A stretch of DNA of 27,708 nucleotides from UBA1268 sp965662195 (GCA_965662195.1 CBFIHA010000051.1:1-27708), one strand, 5' to 3'. Positions 7,481 to 16,557 are shown, counted from the stretch's first letter. Made by a program: numbers and translations. Notes: a model not told the origin generated them from the letters alone.

Positions 7481-8785
7481 CTACCTTTCGATCAGCGGTT
7501 CGGTGAGCAGGATCGGGCCGCCGAGCAGCGGCGTGCTGGCGGCCTGGGGGGTGGTGTCGAGAGGCCGCCTGACAAAGTCGACCAGCAGTCGCAGCTGCCG
7601 TCCACCCGTCAGGTCGATATCAATCGGTTGTGCCGCGGCCGCCTCTTCGGGACCGCCGAGTTCTGCCCGAAACCGTTCCACGCCGTCGACCTCAATCACC
7701 ACTGCGGTCGGAGTGATTGCCGCCTGACTTGCCGGCTGCAGGGTGCCGCGGAAGCGGCGGCTGTCGGGCGGAATGGTCCAGATCATTTCGGTGCGGGGCC
7801 TGATCAGTAATCCCTGCGCGGCGGCCTCGGCGGCGGCGGTAGCCGCCACCGGGACCACGCGGGCCGCAAAGAAGGACCGCAACTGGTCATCGTCGACAAG
7901 CGACCCGAAGTATGGCTCGACCTTCATCTCCGCCGGCTGGCGGCGAGTCAGGTCGATCCGCCTGCCGAAGGCATAGTCGATTCCGCCGAGCGAGCCGGCC
8001 GGCAGCACCGTCTTGCCGTCGGCCCGCGTTGAGAGTCGAACCTGCCAGCTGCCGTCGGCAGCCGACCAGCTGACTCCACGGCATCGCAGGGATCCCCCGG
8101 CGAGCGCAAGCAGAATCTCCCCAGCGGCCGGCTCGGGCTCGGCGGCCGGCGTGGCTGTCCCCCGCAGCCAGCAGAGGCCGGCCAGCTTGGTGCGGTTGAC
8201 GGGAATCCGCTCTTCCTCGAGCAGCACCACCACCTCGTCGGCGGTCACGGAGATGATCGCGCAGGCGATGAACTGCCAGCCGTCGTCGCGGCGGATCACG
8301 ACGATATCTCCGGCCGGTTCCGCCGGCAGGTCGGCCAGCCAGGCTGGTACCGGTGGCCCCTCGGCGGCGGGCTCGGCAGCCACTGGCCAGGCCACCCAGT
8401 GCAGGCAGCTGGGTGGAAGGACCAACGGGCCGGTGGGCAGCAGCGCGGTGGCTGTCTCGGCGGTCGTCGTGATGTCATTGACCGCCAGTCGCGAGCCGTC
8501 AGTGAGGCCCACCAGCGTGCCGCCGGGCACTGCTGGCTGAGCAGAAATGGCAATCTGCCGCACCGTCCGCAGATCAATCGTTCGTTCGGTCCCGTCGGCC
8601 GACAGCCTCACCTCCGTTTCGTCGAGGCCGATCAGCTGCCCCCGCAGCGGCGCCCCACTGGCCGGCGTCACGACCATCTCAGGGGGCTGGGCCCGGGCCG
8701 GCTGGGCGGCTCCGGCGAGTGCCACCGGCAGCAACAGGCCCAGCAGCCCCGTCCAGCATTCGGTGAAGCGACTCACCCGCGTCAC
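7481..8785 (-). CDS. Secreted protein with C-terminal NPCBM-like beta-sandwich domain
   Basis: A 434-aa protein with a signal peptide (about 1-33, ending near ARAQ). The first part (about 35-120) has short beta-rich motifs ('LRGQLIGLDETEVRLSADG', 'LVGLTDGSRLAVNDI') seen in planctomycete secreted proteins that lie near NPCBM domains. A second similar stretch lies at about 165-210. The last 140 residues ('FRGTLQPAS', 'VVIEVDGVERFRAEL', 'IDIDLTGGRQLRLLVDF') resemble the NPCBM/NEW2 galactose-binding-like fold; this is pattern recognition only. No catalytic motif is visible. The start is GTG, chosen because a clear GGAGG lies 9 nt before it. It is 3 nt from the upstream gene and 4 nt from the downstream protease, so it is surely co-transcribed. 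It could be a ligand- or glycan-binding partner of the protease set, which is inference from position. Confidence 0.8.
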   Translation of the reverse strand: MTRVSRFTECWTGLLGLLLPVALAGAAQPARAQPPEMVVTPASGAPLRGQLIGLDETEVRLSADGTERTIDLRTVRQIAISAQPAVPGGTLVGLTDGSRLAVNDITTTAETATALLPTGPLVLPPSCLHWVAWPVAAEPAAEGPPVPAWLADLPAEPAGDIVVIRRDDGWQFIACAIISVTADEVVVLLEEERIPVNRTKLAGLCWLRGTATPAAEPEPAAGEILLALAGGSLRCRGVSWSAADGSWQVRLSTRADGKTVLPAGSLGGIDYAFGRRIDLTRRQPAEMKVEPYFGSLVDDDQLRSFFAARVVPVAATAAAEAAAQGLLIRPRTEMIWTIPPDSRRFRGTLQPASQAAITPTAVVIEVDGVERFRAELGGPEEAAAAQPIDIDLTGGRQLRLLVDFVRRPLDTTPQAASTPLLGGPILLTEPLIER

Positions 8786-8788
8786 GTG

Positions 8789-9874
8789 CTATCGCCTCCG
8801 GTCGCCGGCGGCGAGCCGCTTGAAGTACTGTTCGATCGCCTCACGGTAGTGGGCGGGATAGTCGCGGCCAATCTGCTGCAGTGCCTCTTCCCGTTCCCGG
8901 GGAGGCAGGTCGCCCCATTCGCCGGCGTTGTCGAGGTCGCGGCTGGTCACCTCGCCGCGTCCCTTCCCACCGGCCAGCTGGCTGTCGTCCATCGGCCGGC
9001 CCTGCCCGCCACCGCCAGAGGCTCCGGCGCCACCCGCCTGCTGCTGTTGCTGCTGATCCTCAATCTTCTTGATCAGCTTGTCGAGCGAGTCGATCACCCC
9101 ATCCTGGACAGCGCGGATCTTTTTGCCGGCGTGGCCGAGCTCGAGCCGGCGGGTGATGTCCCGCATCCGCCGCGAGATGTGATCGAGCGAATCCTGTTCG
9201 AGGCTTGCCACATCGGCTTCCAGCAGCCGGGCAAGCTGGGCGTAGCGAACCGGAATCTCGGCCTCCCGCTCCAGCAGCCGGGCGATCGTCTCGCTGGCGG
9301 CATCGGCTTGCAGCATCCAGAACTCGCAGGCGGCGCGGCAGAACAACAGCGTGGCCGGATCGGGGCTCGCCTCGACCGACCGCTTGACCAGCAGCGGGGC
9401 CGCCTCGTCGTAGCGTTCGAGTCGGACCAACTGGCGGGCTGTCCAGAGGGCCACCACATCACTGCCGAAGTCAGCCTGCGGCTGGCTGTCGAACTGGTCG
9501 GCCAGCCGGCTGACGGCGGCCGGCGGCAGCTGGTCGATTTCGGTGAGCAGCGTCGCCCCGCGGTCATCGACGGCGGCGACCGCGGACATCAGCCGGTCGA
9601 GCCGGTCGCCGGCGGCCTCGTTCCAGGCGGCGGTTGCCGAGGCAACCGGCTCTGGAGTGGTACCGGGGCGGCCGGCCAGCCACTGCTGCAGCTGTTCACC
9701 GACCCTGGCGTCAGTCGGTTGCGACCAGCTCGCCGTACGGGCGAGTTCGGCCGCCTCCGCTGGATCGACAACGGCCGCGGGTTCCGCCGCTCCGGTGCCG
9801 GGAGCGGCAGCAATCAGCCCCACCGGCGCCAGCAGGGTAACGAGCAGGCTACGGAGTGAAACTGCGGTGTCCAT
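8789..9874 (-). CDS. Secreted helical protein with conserved 'WGDLP...YREAIEQYF' C-terminus
   Basis: A protein of about 361 aa with a signal peptide (MDTAVSLRSLLVTLLAPVGL, cleavage near TGAAE). The body is mostly helical and TPR-like (about 120-260). It is followed by a low-complexity linker of six glutamines and a Gly-rich run (about 270-292). The C-terminal block 'GEWGDLPPREREEAL' then 'YREAIEQYFKRLAA' resembles the end of other planctomycete proteins I recall only as hypothetical, often near MoxR/VWA genes. An in-frame GTG at 9880 exists, but ATG at 9874 is better placed, because GGGAAGG lies 9 nt before it. The gene follows a 77-bp gap, the largest within the 3' half of the cluster, with a perfect TATAAT on the same strand, so it may head its own transcript. 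It is 3 nt from the next gene. Function unknown. Confidence 0.8.
   Translation of the reverse strand: MDTAVSLRSLLVTLLAPVGLIAAAPGTGAAEPAAVVDPAEAAELARTASWSQPTDARVGEQLQQWLAGRPGTTPEPVASATAAWNEAAGDRLDRLMSAVAAVDDRGATLLTEIDQLPPAAVSRLADQFDSQPQADFGSDVVALWTARQLVRLERYDEAAPLLVKRSVEASPDPATLLFCRAACEFWMLQADAASETIARLLEREAEIPVRYAQLARLLEADVASLEQDSLDHISRRMRDITRRLELGHAGKKIRAVQDGVIDSLDKLIKKIEDQQQQQQAGGAGASGGGGQGRPMDDSQLAGGKGRGEVTSRDLDNAGEWGDLPPREREEALQQIGRDYPAHYREAIEQYFKRLAAGDRRR
8795..8799 (-). promoter_or_regulatory. Ribosome binding site GGAGG for the GTG start at 8785
   Basis: On the minus strand GGAGG lies 9 nt before the GTG at 8785. It is inside the last codons of the preceding gene and fixes this non-ATG start. 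Confidence 0.65.
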
Positions 9875-9934
9875 TTTCACCTGCCTTCCCGGTTGTCCGC
9901 CAATGGCTCTCGCCGACGGCTCGCCGGCAGTCCG

Positions 9935-9940
9935 ATTATA
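9935..9940 (-). promoter_or_regulatory. Possible internal promoter -10 element (TATAAT)
   Basis: A perfect TATAAT on the minus strand lies in the 77-bp gap, about 60 nt before the ATG at 9874, in a very GC-rich region where such a hexamer is unlikely. No good -35 hexamer is present 16-18 nt upstream, and there is no extended -10 TG. It could drive the last five genes (9874 to 2526) separately. Confidence 0.35.
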
Positions 9941-9957
9941 CCCTGCCGCCCGCCGGG

Positions 9958-11670
9958 CTATTCGGTGCGGCCGGTGACAATGTCGTGGGCCGCCCGCTCA
10001 ACGCGTTCCTGACGGTCTGCCAGCCGGCCGAGGGCCTCGATCAGTTCCGGTTCCCCCGCCTTTTCAGTGTCGTCGGTCAGCAGCTGGGAGAACCGGGAGG
10101 TCCGCCGGTTCACCCGCAGCTGCAGTGTCCGAATCATCTTGAGTTCGGCCAGCTTGTCGACGAGCGGCTGCTCGCCCGGCTCGGCCGGCCGGCCACCGGC
10201 CGGACCCTGCTGCTGCCGCTCCTGCTGTTCCCGCTCGGCCCGCTCCAGCGCCGCGAGCAGTTCCTCGAGGCTCAGCACCAGATCCTCGACGATCCCGCGG
10301 GTGAGGCCCCGGGTATCGCCCTGCTTCAGCCGGCTGGCCGCCTGCAGCGAGTCTTCCCGGATCTGCTCAAGCGCTTCGGGGATGGCCACGGCCGACCCGT
10401 CATCCCGCACCAGCGTGAGGGCCCGCGTGGCATCGGCCGTGATCGCCTGCTGCTCGCGGCCCAGCCGGGCTGACTCGAGCTCTCGTTCCCGTGGTTTCAG
10501 GCCCCGCGTTTCGTCAGCAAGCTGGTCGAGGCCCCGCAGCACCGCCCGTTCGGCCCGCAGCATCGTGCGGACCCGCGCCTCCAGCCGCACCAGCAGCCGC
10601 TCAATTTCTTCTTCCCGGAGCTGCCGAAGAATCTCCTCCAGCTCAGCCCGGGCCGCTTCCAGTTCGGCCAGGGCCCGCTCCTGTTCCTCGCGGGCCTCAT
10701 CCCGGCGGGCCTGGTCGAGCCGCTCCTGGGCCTGCTCCATCCGTTCCTCGGCTTCGGCCAGCCGGCGGCTGGTGCGGGCAGCCCGCGAGGCCTCGTCATC
10801 CCCCTGCGGCTCCTGCTCACTCCCCTGCTCCGACGACTGCTGGCCCGACTGTCCAGGCTCACCCGCGTCGCCCTTACCTTCCCCGTTGGCCGGTTTGCCG
10901 CCGGGCTCGCCCGGCTGGGACTCGGTGTCGGACGGCTTGCCCTTGCCGTCCTCTGAAGGCTTGCCAGCTTCACCGGCTGCCGGCTTGTCGCCGGACGGGG
11001 CTTCGCCAGCCCCGTCCTTCTGCTGGTCCTCCGTGGCCGGCTCCCCCGCAGCCTCGGCGTTTTCATCCGGACCCGACTTTTCCTCGGCAAGGCCGGCCGC
11101 CTCTGCCGCCTCGTGCCGGAAGGTCTCGACGTCGTCGGCCAGCTTCCGGGTGTCGGTGGCGACCTTTTCCTGCTCGCCGGCGAGGGCTTCGGTGTCGCCG
11201 CCGGCTTCGGTGGTGCCCTCCAGGCCTTTCTGCCGGGCGATCAGCTGGTTGATGCGGCCCAGGAATTCCTTGACCTGTTTCTTTGAATCGGCCACGGTCC
11301 GGCTGCTGTCGCCGGCCTCCAGTAACGCCAGGAGCCGCCGCAGTCGGTCGAGCGCCGTCTCCTGACCGGCCGAAGCCTTGAGCAGCTGGCCCTGCTCGAG
11401 CAGTTCAACGACTGCATCGAGGCGAGTGGTCAATTCAGTTTCGCGGGCCTGCTCGAAGGCCGAGCGGAGGGTGGCCGCCCGGCGGGGGTCGCTCGCCGCC
11501 AGCAGGTCGGCCAGCCGCAGGAAGGTCGCCTCGAGTTCCCGCATCTGCCGGCTGACCAGCCGCTCGCGGTCGGCCAGTTCAGTTACCGGCTCGGCGGCCC
11601 GCCCCGGTGGGGTTCCGGCCACCAGCAGAGCGAGTGTCAGTGCGAAGACCGGATTGCGTCGCGTCAGCAT
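9958..11670 (-). CDS. Secreted coiled-coil protein with long acidic low-complexity linker
   Basis: A 570-aa exported protein with a signal peptide (about 1-26, ending GRAAE). Residues about 27-195 are helical and Leu/Arg/Glu-rich. Residues about 195-295 form a disordered linker rich in Gly, Glu, Pro, Lys, Ser and Gln. Residues about 300-390 form a long heptad-like coiled coil ('RLAEAEERMEQAQERLDQ', 'ELEEILRQLREEEIERLL'). A further helical region runs to the end. No enzyme motif is visible. An unusually strong ribosome site (AGGAGG, 5 nt before the ATG) suggests high translation relative to its neighbours. It lies 42 nt after the DUF4175-like gene and 83 nt before the next start. A structural or spacer role in the periplasm is inferred from the coiled coil and signal peptide. 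Planctomycete MoxR/VWA clusters often hold similar, poorly conserved coiled-coil proteins. Confidence 0.82.
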   Translation of the reverse strand: MLTRRNPVFALTLALLVAGTPPGRAAEPVTELADRERLVSRQMRELEATFLRLADLLAASDPRRAATLRSAFEQARETELTTRLDAVVELLEQGQLLKASAGQETALDRLRRLLALLEAGDSSRTVADSKKQVKEFLGRINQLIARQKGLEGTTEAGGDTEALAGEQEKVATDTRKLADDVETFRHEAAEAAGLAEEKSGPDENAEAAGEPATEDQQKDGAGEAPSGDKPAAGEAGKPSEDGKGKPSDTESQPGEPGGKPANGEGKGDAGEPGQSGQQSSEQGSEQEPQGDDEASRAARTSRRLAEAEERMEQAQERLDQARRDEAREEQERALAELEAARAELEEILRQLREEEIERLLVRLEARVRTMLRAERAVLRGLDQLADETRGLKPRERELESARLGREQQAITADATRALTLVRDDGSAVAIPEALEQIREDSLQAASRLKQGDTRGLTRGIVEDLVLSLEELLAALERAEREQQERQQQGPAGGRPAEPGEQPLVDKLAELKMIRTLQLRVNRRTSRFSQLLTDDTEKAGEPELIEALGRLADRQERVERAAHDIVTGRTE

Positions 11671-11675
11671 CGTCT

Positions 11676-11681
11676 CCTCCT
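11676..11681 (-). promoter_or_regulatory. Strong ribosome binding site AGGAGG for the gene at 9958..11670
   Basis: AGGAGG on the minus strand lies 5 nt before the ATG at 11670. Several other cluster genes (16514, 18906, 14010) lack a recognisable site, so this one stands out. Confidence 0.7.
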
Positions 11682-11712
11682 CACCGGGCCGAGCCGGCTT
11701 GCGGTCATCTGG

Positions 11713-14010
11713 TCAGAGCCCCTTGAGGGCATCCCGGGCCCGCTGCTTCCGCTGCTGGTCGGTCTCGCGGCGGATCGCTTCCTGTTGATCGATCAGCTTT
11801 CGCAGCGAATCGACCACCTCGTTGAAGGTCTCCAGCTCGATCATTTTATCGAGAACCGCCCGCATCCGTGTCAGGCAGTCATCCGCCAGATTGATCAGCG
11901 TCTCCGGGGAGGGCGGGTCGCCACCGGCCGTGACCGGCCGGCAGGCCACCGCCAGCCGGTCGATCGGGCCGGCCACAATCTGTTCCAGCGGCCCGGCAAT
12001 CTGGCCCAGCAGCCGCCCCTCCAGTTCGGCGGTCAGCAGGGCGTTGTTGCCCAGCTCGCGGGCAATCTGCCGAAATGTCGTGGCGATTTCGCCCGTCTCA
12101 CCTCCAGCCCGGGCGGCCGCCTCTCCCAGCCGCGCGGCTGCCAGCGTGCCGGCGGTCGGCTCCGGCTCCTCCGCCGCGACCCGATCGCGGGTCTGCTGCA
12201 TGTCGGCCAGCAGGCTTTCAAATCGCCGGCGCAGAATCACCTCGCGGGCCTCGAGCATTGCCAGCAGGGCCTCGGGGGTGACGACCCGAAGCGACCAGGG
12301 TTCAGTGACACTCTGCTGGGGGCCGCCGGCCAGCCCGCAGTCGTCGCGGGCCGACACGGCCAGTTCCAGCCGGTCGCCGACAGCGGCCCCGACTGTGGCC
12401 GCCGCGACCGCCGGCGAGGTACCGTCCTCCAGGCTCAGCCGCGTGATGCCCCGCTCGGGTAGTGCGATTGGCTGGCGGTGGGTCGCGGGAGCCACCGGTG
12501 CCTGATCAGCCCGATCGCCTGTGGCGGGCTCTCGCGTCGTTGCCAGGCGTAGCTGGACTGCCACTTCAGCCAGCCCGTGATCGTCCTCGATCAGGCCCAC
12601 AACCGGCATGACCGCGGCGGTGGTGACCGCCGTCGAAATACCATCGAGAGAAACCTCCAGCCGGGGCGGCTCGTCGGGCTTGGCCAGCAGTTGAAAGCGG
12701 ATCGGCTGCTGATTGCTGATGCCGTCAGTGTCGGTGAAACGGATTTCGATCATGGCGTCGGTCATCACGGGACCGACCACGCCGTTGAGCCGCTGCCGGC
12801 CCACCGGTTCCCTGCTCCGCCGGGCCGCGACGGGGTCGCCGTCAATGCCAGCATCGAGACGGGCGATGATTCGGGGGGCGGGTCGGCCGTCGGCGACCGT
12901 TTCGCTCTCCGCTTCGCCGGCCGTGAGCAGTTCAAGCATCTCCGCCTCCGACAACGGCTTTGAGGCCGTTGCCGTCAGCATCACCGTCGCGCCGGAAGGC
13001 ACCTCAACCAGGCGGGAGGCAGGCAGCGACCGGGGGCCGCCACCGATGTAGTCCGGCGGCGTCATCGTCAGCTCAAGCTGCTTCAGCCGTGGCGGCTCGA
13101 TCGCCTCGATCCGCAGGCCCCGCAGCCGGCCGTCACCGCCGCGAATTTCCAGGATCAGATCCTCGGTCACCGCCGGCAGCGTATGACCGAATCGCTGGCC
13201 GTCGGCCGTCGGGCCGCCCCGCGTGCCCATCCGCTGGGTTGACCAGCTGCCGCTTCCCCTGGTCCGCAGCTCGACCACTTGGGGAGGATCGCCGGCGGCG
13301 CGGGCGGTCACGACAATTTCGACATCGCTGCCCCGGGCGACGCGGCGGATACCCCCGGGAAACCCGTCGACTGCAAGGGTGACCCGGCGGGGCCAGGGAG
13401 CTTCCGAAAAAAGCACCATTCGTCGGAGCCAGTTCTCGCGGACCACCGGCACCAGCACCAGCACCGCCAGCACCGTGCCCAGCGCGAGGCCGCTGGCACC
13501 AGCCAGCCGCAGCAGCCGGGGGCGGCGGAACAGCCGGCTGAATTTGACCCGGCTGATCGCGGTTGCGGCCAGGGCCGTGGTCTGGGCGAGGAGTTCCGGA
13601 TCGAGTGTGTCGGCCAGCGTCGATTCGCGGGGGTCAAGTTCGATCGCCGTAGTGAGACTGTCGTTGAGTTCGGGATGGGTGCGCTCGACAAGCAATGCCA
13701 GCGGTCCGTCGCCCAGCCGCATCTGTAGCCGGCCAATCAGCTGCCGCGACACGATCACTGCCAGCCAGATCGCCAGTCCTCCCACCGCCAGCATCCGGAC
13801 GCCGGCCGGCGGCTCGATCAACCAGTCGAGCAGGAGGGTGGCCCAAAACCAGGCGGCCACCGCCAGCGCGATCAGCGAGACCGCTTCGAACCAGATCCAG
13901 CGCCGGGCCCGCCGCCGGACCCGTGCAAGGAACCGCCGCAGCTTGGCGATGTCGGCCGACCGGGGGCCGCTGGCTGACGGGCTGGCGGGTGGTGCTGGGG
14001 TGGCGATCAT
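11713..14010 (-). CDS. Large membrane protein resembling DUF4175
   Basis: A protein of about 765 aa, starting at the ATG at 14010. The frame extends to a GTG at 14076, but that would overlap the previous gene by 34 nt and add a proline-rich tail unlike a real N-terminus. Three hydrophobic segments are visible near the start (about 41-64, 71-92 and 167-190), with 'ERTHPELNDSLTTAIEL' between the second and third, typical of DUF4175-like proteins. The rest is a long periplasmic-type region: beta-rich up to about residue 540 ('LELTMTPPDYIGGG', 'VVELRTRGSG'), then helical with coiled-coil character to the C-terminus. It lies between a VWA membrane protein and a coiled-coil secreted protein in the MoxR cluster, the usual place for such a protein in Planctomycetes. 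Function unknown; probably part of the same envelope complex. The family assignment is moderate, the membrane topology stronger. Confidence 0.78.
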   Translation of the reverse strand: MIATPAPPASPSASGPRSADIAKLRRFLARVRRRARRWIWFEAVSLIALAVAAWFWATLLLDWLIEPPAGVRMLAVGGLAIWLAVIVSRQLIGRLQMRLGDGPLALLVERTHPELNDSLTTAIELDPRESTLADTLDPELLAQTTALAATAISRVKFSRLFRRPRLLRLAGASGLALGTVLAVLVLVPVVRENWLRRMVLFSEAPWPRRVTLAVDGFPGGIRRVARGSDVEIVVTARAAGDPPQVVELRTRGSGSWSTQRMGTRGGPTADGQRFGHTLPAVTEDLILEIRGGDGRLRGLRIEAIEPPRLKQLELTMTPPDYIGGGPRSLPASRLVEVPSGATVMLTATASKPLSEAEMLELLTAGEAESETVADGRPAPRIIARLDAGIDGDPVAARRSREPVGRQRLNGVVGPVMTDAMIEIRFTDTDGISNQQPIRFQLLAKPDEPPRLEVSLDGISTAVTTAAVMPVVGLIEDDHGLAEVAVQLRLATTREPATGDRADQAPVAPATHRQPIALPERGITRLSLEDGTSPAVAAATVGAAVGDRLELAVSARDDCGLAGGPQQSVTEPWSLRVVTPEALLAMLEAREVILRRRFESLLADMQQTRDRVAAEEPEPTAGTLAAARLGEAAARAGGETGEIATTFRQIARELGNNALLTAELEGRLLGQIAGPLEQIVAGPIDRLAVACRPVTAGGDPPSPETLINLADDCLTRMRAVLDKMIELETFNEVVDSLRKLIDQQEAIRRETDQQRKQRARDALKGL

Positions 14011-14042
14011 TGCGGGCACGGCGCGGGACAGCGGCGCTGGGG

Positions 14043-16514
14043 TTAGGCAAGTTTGGCGAGGCGGCGGAGGACCCACTCCAGGCAGAGCAGGCCGATGCCG
14101 GTTGCCAGCAGCAGGGAGTTGAGCAGCCGCTTGAAATCGGTATCGCCCGCACCCCGTTCATACTCCTTCCGGGAGCGATCGGGCAGCAAGTCGTTCAGCC
14201 GCGTCGGATCATCGCCGGTCCAGGCGGCATCGGTGAGGAAGCGGGTTGAGCCTCCGGTCGCGGTGGCCAGTTGCTCAAGCACCGCCCGCTGCAGCCGCGG
14301 CCGCACCAGTTCCCGATCGGGTAGGGTGGCCTGGATCCGCCGGACGCTACGGTCATCCTGGTTGCCATCGATGGTGAGCACGAGTCGCCAGCTGCCTTCA
14401 CTGGAGAGTACGAAGCTGCCCCGGCGATCCTCGGGGCGAACCGGATCGTCCTGGAGAGGAACCCGCAGCCGCTGCCCCTCGGGCCCGATCACCTCAAGGT
14501 CGGTACGGCGGTCGACACTGCCGGGGAGCACCCGCACCACGACGGTCTCACCGACCGGGTAACGATCTCGCTCCAGCAGCAGCCGGCCCCGGCTGGAACC
14601 CCGCAGCAGCCGGCCCTGGGCGACATGCCGCACCAGCTGCGTCGCCAGCCGCTCATGGGCGGCTGGTTCGACGCCCCGCAGCCGCCAGAGTTCGCTGCTG
14701 CCGCAGTAAAAGATGGTGCCCGATCCATAGAGCTGGCCGGCCAGATAGATCGGCCCGTCGCTGCTGCGGCTGAGGCCGTCAGGATCACCGAGCCGGGCGT
14801 AGACAGTGGCCCCCGGCTTCGCCGTCGCGGTATCGAAACAGGCATAGACCCCAGGAAATTCACTCCAGACCGTCTGGCTGGCAATCCGATTGGCGGCCAG
14901 CCAGAGAAACTCGGCATCCTCGCCGTCGGGGCTGAACCTGAGCGGACGGGCTGCTTCCGACACCGCCCGCGGCGTCAGCAGCAGCCGTTCCCCGCGGCGG
15001 AGTTCGACCGGATGGAGGTTGCGGATTGCGTCAAACTGCGGATCGGCCAGCCAGCTTTCCATGAAGACACCGCCGGCGAGCAGAAAGAGTCCGCCGGAAT
15101 CCCGGGCCACCCACCGCTCCAGCCGGGCGATGGCAGCCGGGTCGAGCTGCCGCCAGTCATAGTCGATGGCCACAATCACGTCGTAGGCGTCGAGTGCTTC
15201 AGCCGACTCAGGAAAACCCTCAAGGATCGAGCGGGCATCCTGGGAGACACCAGGCTGGGCCGAGCCGAGCAGCACATCGACGGCAATGCTGCGGTCGCGT
15301 TTGAGCACGTTCCGCAGGAACTGATATTCGCGGCCGGGGCCGCCGGCCAGCAGTAGCACCTGGGTCGCAGTCTCAACCACCTCGATGTCGGTCGCCTCGA
15401 GGTTGTCACCGGCCCGGCTGTCATTGGTTGGTGGCACCACCCGGATCGCCAGCACCCGGCTGCCCGGGTCATCGAGGCCATCGAGATCGAACCGCACTGC
15501 CAGCAGTTCACCGTCGGCGGCCAGCCGCACCTCGGTGGTGTCGATCACCCTCCCGGACGGGCCGCCGGCTCCGACAGTAGCGGTGGCGTCAGCTTCAAGT
15601 AATTCTACGCGGGCGGTCCGGCCCTCCATTCCCTGAGCCTGGAGATAGCCGGTGATGCTGAAGCGGTCACCGGGAAAGACCCGCGCCGGGGCGAGCAGGT
15701 CGGCTACCCGCACATTGGCCGGCAACCGGTCGGAGCCGAGGCCGATGCTGTGGACTGCCACGGCCGACTCGGCCAGCCGGGCCGCCGCCCGCAGCGGATC
15801 GCTGCCGGCGTTGCTGCCGCCATCGGACAACAGGATGACGCCGGCGAGTGATTCAGCCGGCTCGCCGCGGAGGGTCTCGAGCAGGGCATCGCCGAGCCGG
15901 GTCTCTGCCCCCTGCGCGGCCAGCCCGGTCTGCCAGTCCGGATGGACCGGCTTGTCAGTTGGGCCATCGGTCGCCCCGGCTGCGGCTTCGGTTTCAGCAG
16001 CCGCCGTCGGCAGGATGGCCAGCGGTTCGGCCCGGTCGGCGAATGTCCAGATCGCCACCTCATGCCGCTGCCGCAGCGTGTCGAGCAGGCCGTCCGCATC
16101 AAGCACTGCGATGGCGGCATCGGCCCGGCTCGACACCGCATCGGCCCCGGCCGGTTCGTCGGCGGTGGCCGCCAGGGTCATGCTGGCACTGGTGTCGACC
16201 AGTACCGCGACGCGGGACGGGAAGCTGATCTCGTGTTCGGCTGTCCGCCGCAGGTCGAGCAGGGCCAGCAGGAGAATGCTCCAGGCGGTCACCCGCAGCG
16301 CCGCCAGCGGCACGCCTTGCCACCGCGGCAGCCCGGCGGCGTCGTGATGGTAGGCCCAGAGCACAACCGCCAGGACCAGACCGACACCGACCACCAGGGC
16401 CGGTATCTGCCACCACTCGGTGAAGCCGTCGATCAGCCCGCTCGAAATCCGGTAAGCAATCCGTTCGGCAGCGGCAAACGGCAGCGTCAGGATGGCCTCG
16501 GGCGACATGTTCAT
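14043..16514 (-). CDS. VWA-domain membrane protein with glutamine-amidotransferase-like region
   Basis: A protein of about 823 aa. Two transmembrane segments lie near the N-terminus (about 38-55 and 70-88). A VWA-like domain follows, with a metal-ion-dependent adhesion site (MIDAS) 'VDTSASM' (Asp107, Ser109, Ser111 from the ATG at 16514) and a later 'ILLSDGGSN'. Next come beta-rich segments, then a region like class-I glutamine amidotransferase folds ('VLLLAGGPGREYQFLRN', 'YDVIVAIDYDWRQLD', 'GGLFLLAGGVFM'). I see no convincing catalytic Cys, so it is probably not an amidotransferase. A last hydrophobic segment (about 800-817) ends the protein. An in-frame GTG at 16520 and an ATG at 16508 are alternative starts; none has a strong ribosome site. 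Proteins of this layout accompany BatA-like and DUF58 genes in planctomycete MoxR clusters. The VWA domain probably binds a metal and a partner protein, perhaps the MoxR ATPase. Confidence 0.85.
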   Translation of the reverse strand: MNMSPEAILTLPFAAAERIAYRISSGLIDGFTEWWQIPALVVGVGLVLAVVLWAYHHDAAGLPRWQGVPLAALRVTAWSILLLALLDLRRTAEHEISFPSRVAVLVDTSASMTLAATADEPAGADAVSSRADAAIAVLDADGLLDTLRQRHEVAIWTFADRAEPLAILPTAAAETEAAAGATDGPTDKPVHPDWQTGLAAQGAETRLGDALLETLRGEPAESLAGVILLSDGGSNAGSDPLRAAARLAESAVAVHSIGLGSDRLPANVRVADLLAPARVFPGDRFSITGYLQAQGMEGRTARVELLEADATATVGAGGPSGRVIDTTEVRLAADGELLAVRFDLDGLDDPGSRVLAIRVVPPTNDSRAGDNLEATDIEVVETATQVLLLAGGPGREYQFLRNVLKRDRSIAVDVLLGSAQPGVSQDARSILEGFPESAEALDAYDVIVAIDYDWRQLDPAAIARLERWVARDSGGLFLLAGGVFMESWLADPQFDAIRNLHPVELRRGERLLLTPRAVSEAARPLRFSPDGEDAEFLWLAANRIASQTVWSEFPGVYACFDTATAKPGATVYARLGDPDGLSRSSDGPIYLAGQLYGSGTIFYCGSSELWRLRGVEPAAHERLATQLVRHVAQGRLLRGSSRGRLLLERDRYPVGETVVVRVLPGSVDRRTDLEVIGPEGQRLRVPLQDDPVRPEDRRGSFVLSSEGSWRLVLTIDGNQDDRSVRRIQATLPDRELVRPRLQRAVLEQLATATGGSTRFLTDAAWTGDDPTRLNDLLPDRSRKEYERGAGDTDFKRLLNSLLLATGIGLLCLEWVLRRLAKLA

Positions 16515-16557
16515 CAGCACTGGTGTTACGGAACGGTGGATGACGGGACGGAGAGTC

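Noticed and set aside
9010..9060. Trinucleotide repeat (CTG/CAG-like) as a DNA repeat element
   Set aside because: It encodes six glutamines plus a Gly-rich linker in a real gene. It is short and interrupted by a CAA codon, so it is coding low complexity.
8399..9859. Long plus-strand open frame of 486 aa
   Set aside because: It lies opposite two genes with signal peptides, ribosome sites and tight spacing. Its composition (Arg, Gly, Pro and Gln-rich, no domain) is that of a GC-rich shadow frame.
10067..11365. Plus-strand open frame of 432 aa, very serine- and arginine-rich
   Set aside because: It is the antisense image of the Glu/Gln/Arg-rich coiled-coil gene; its serine runs come from the complementary codons.
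14043..16514. Working glutamine amidotransferase activity
   Set aside because: The fold-like stretch is present, but I could not find a catalytic Cys in a nucleophile-elbow context.
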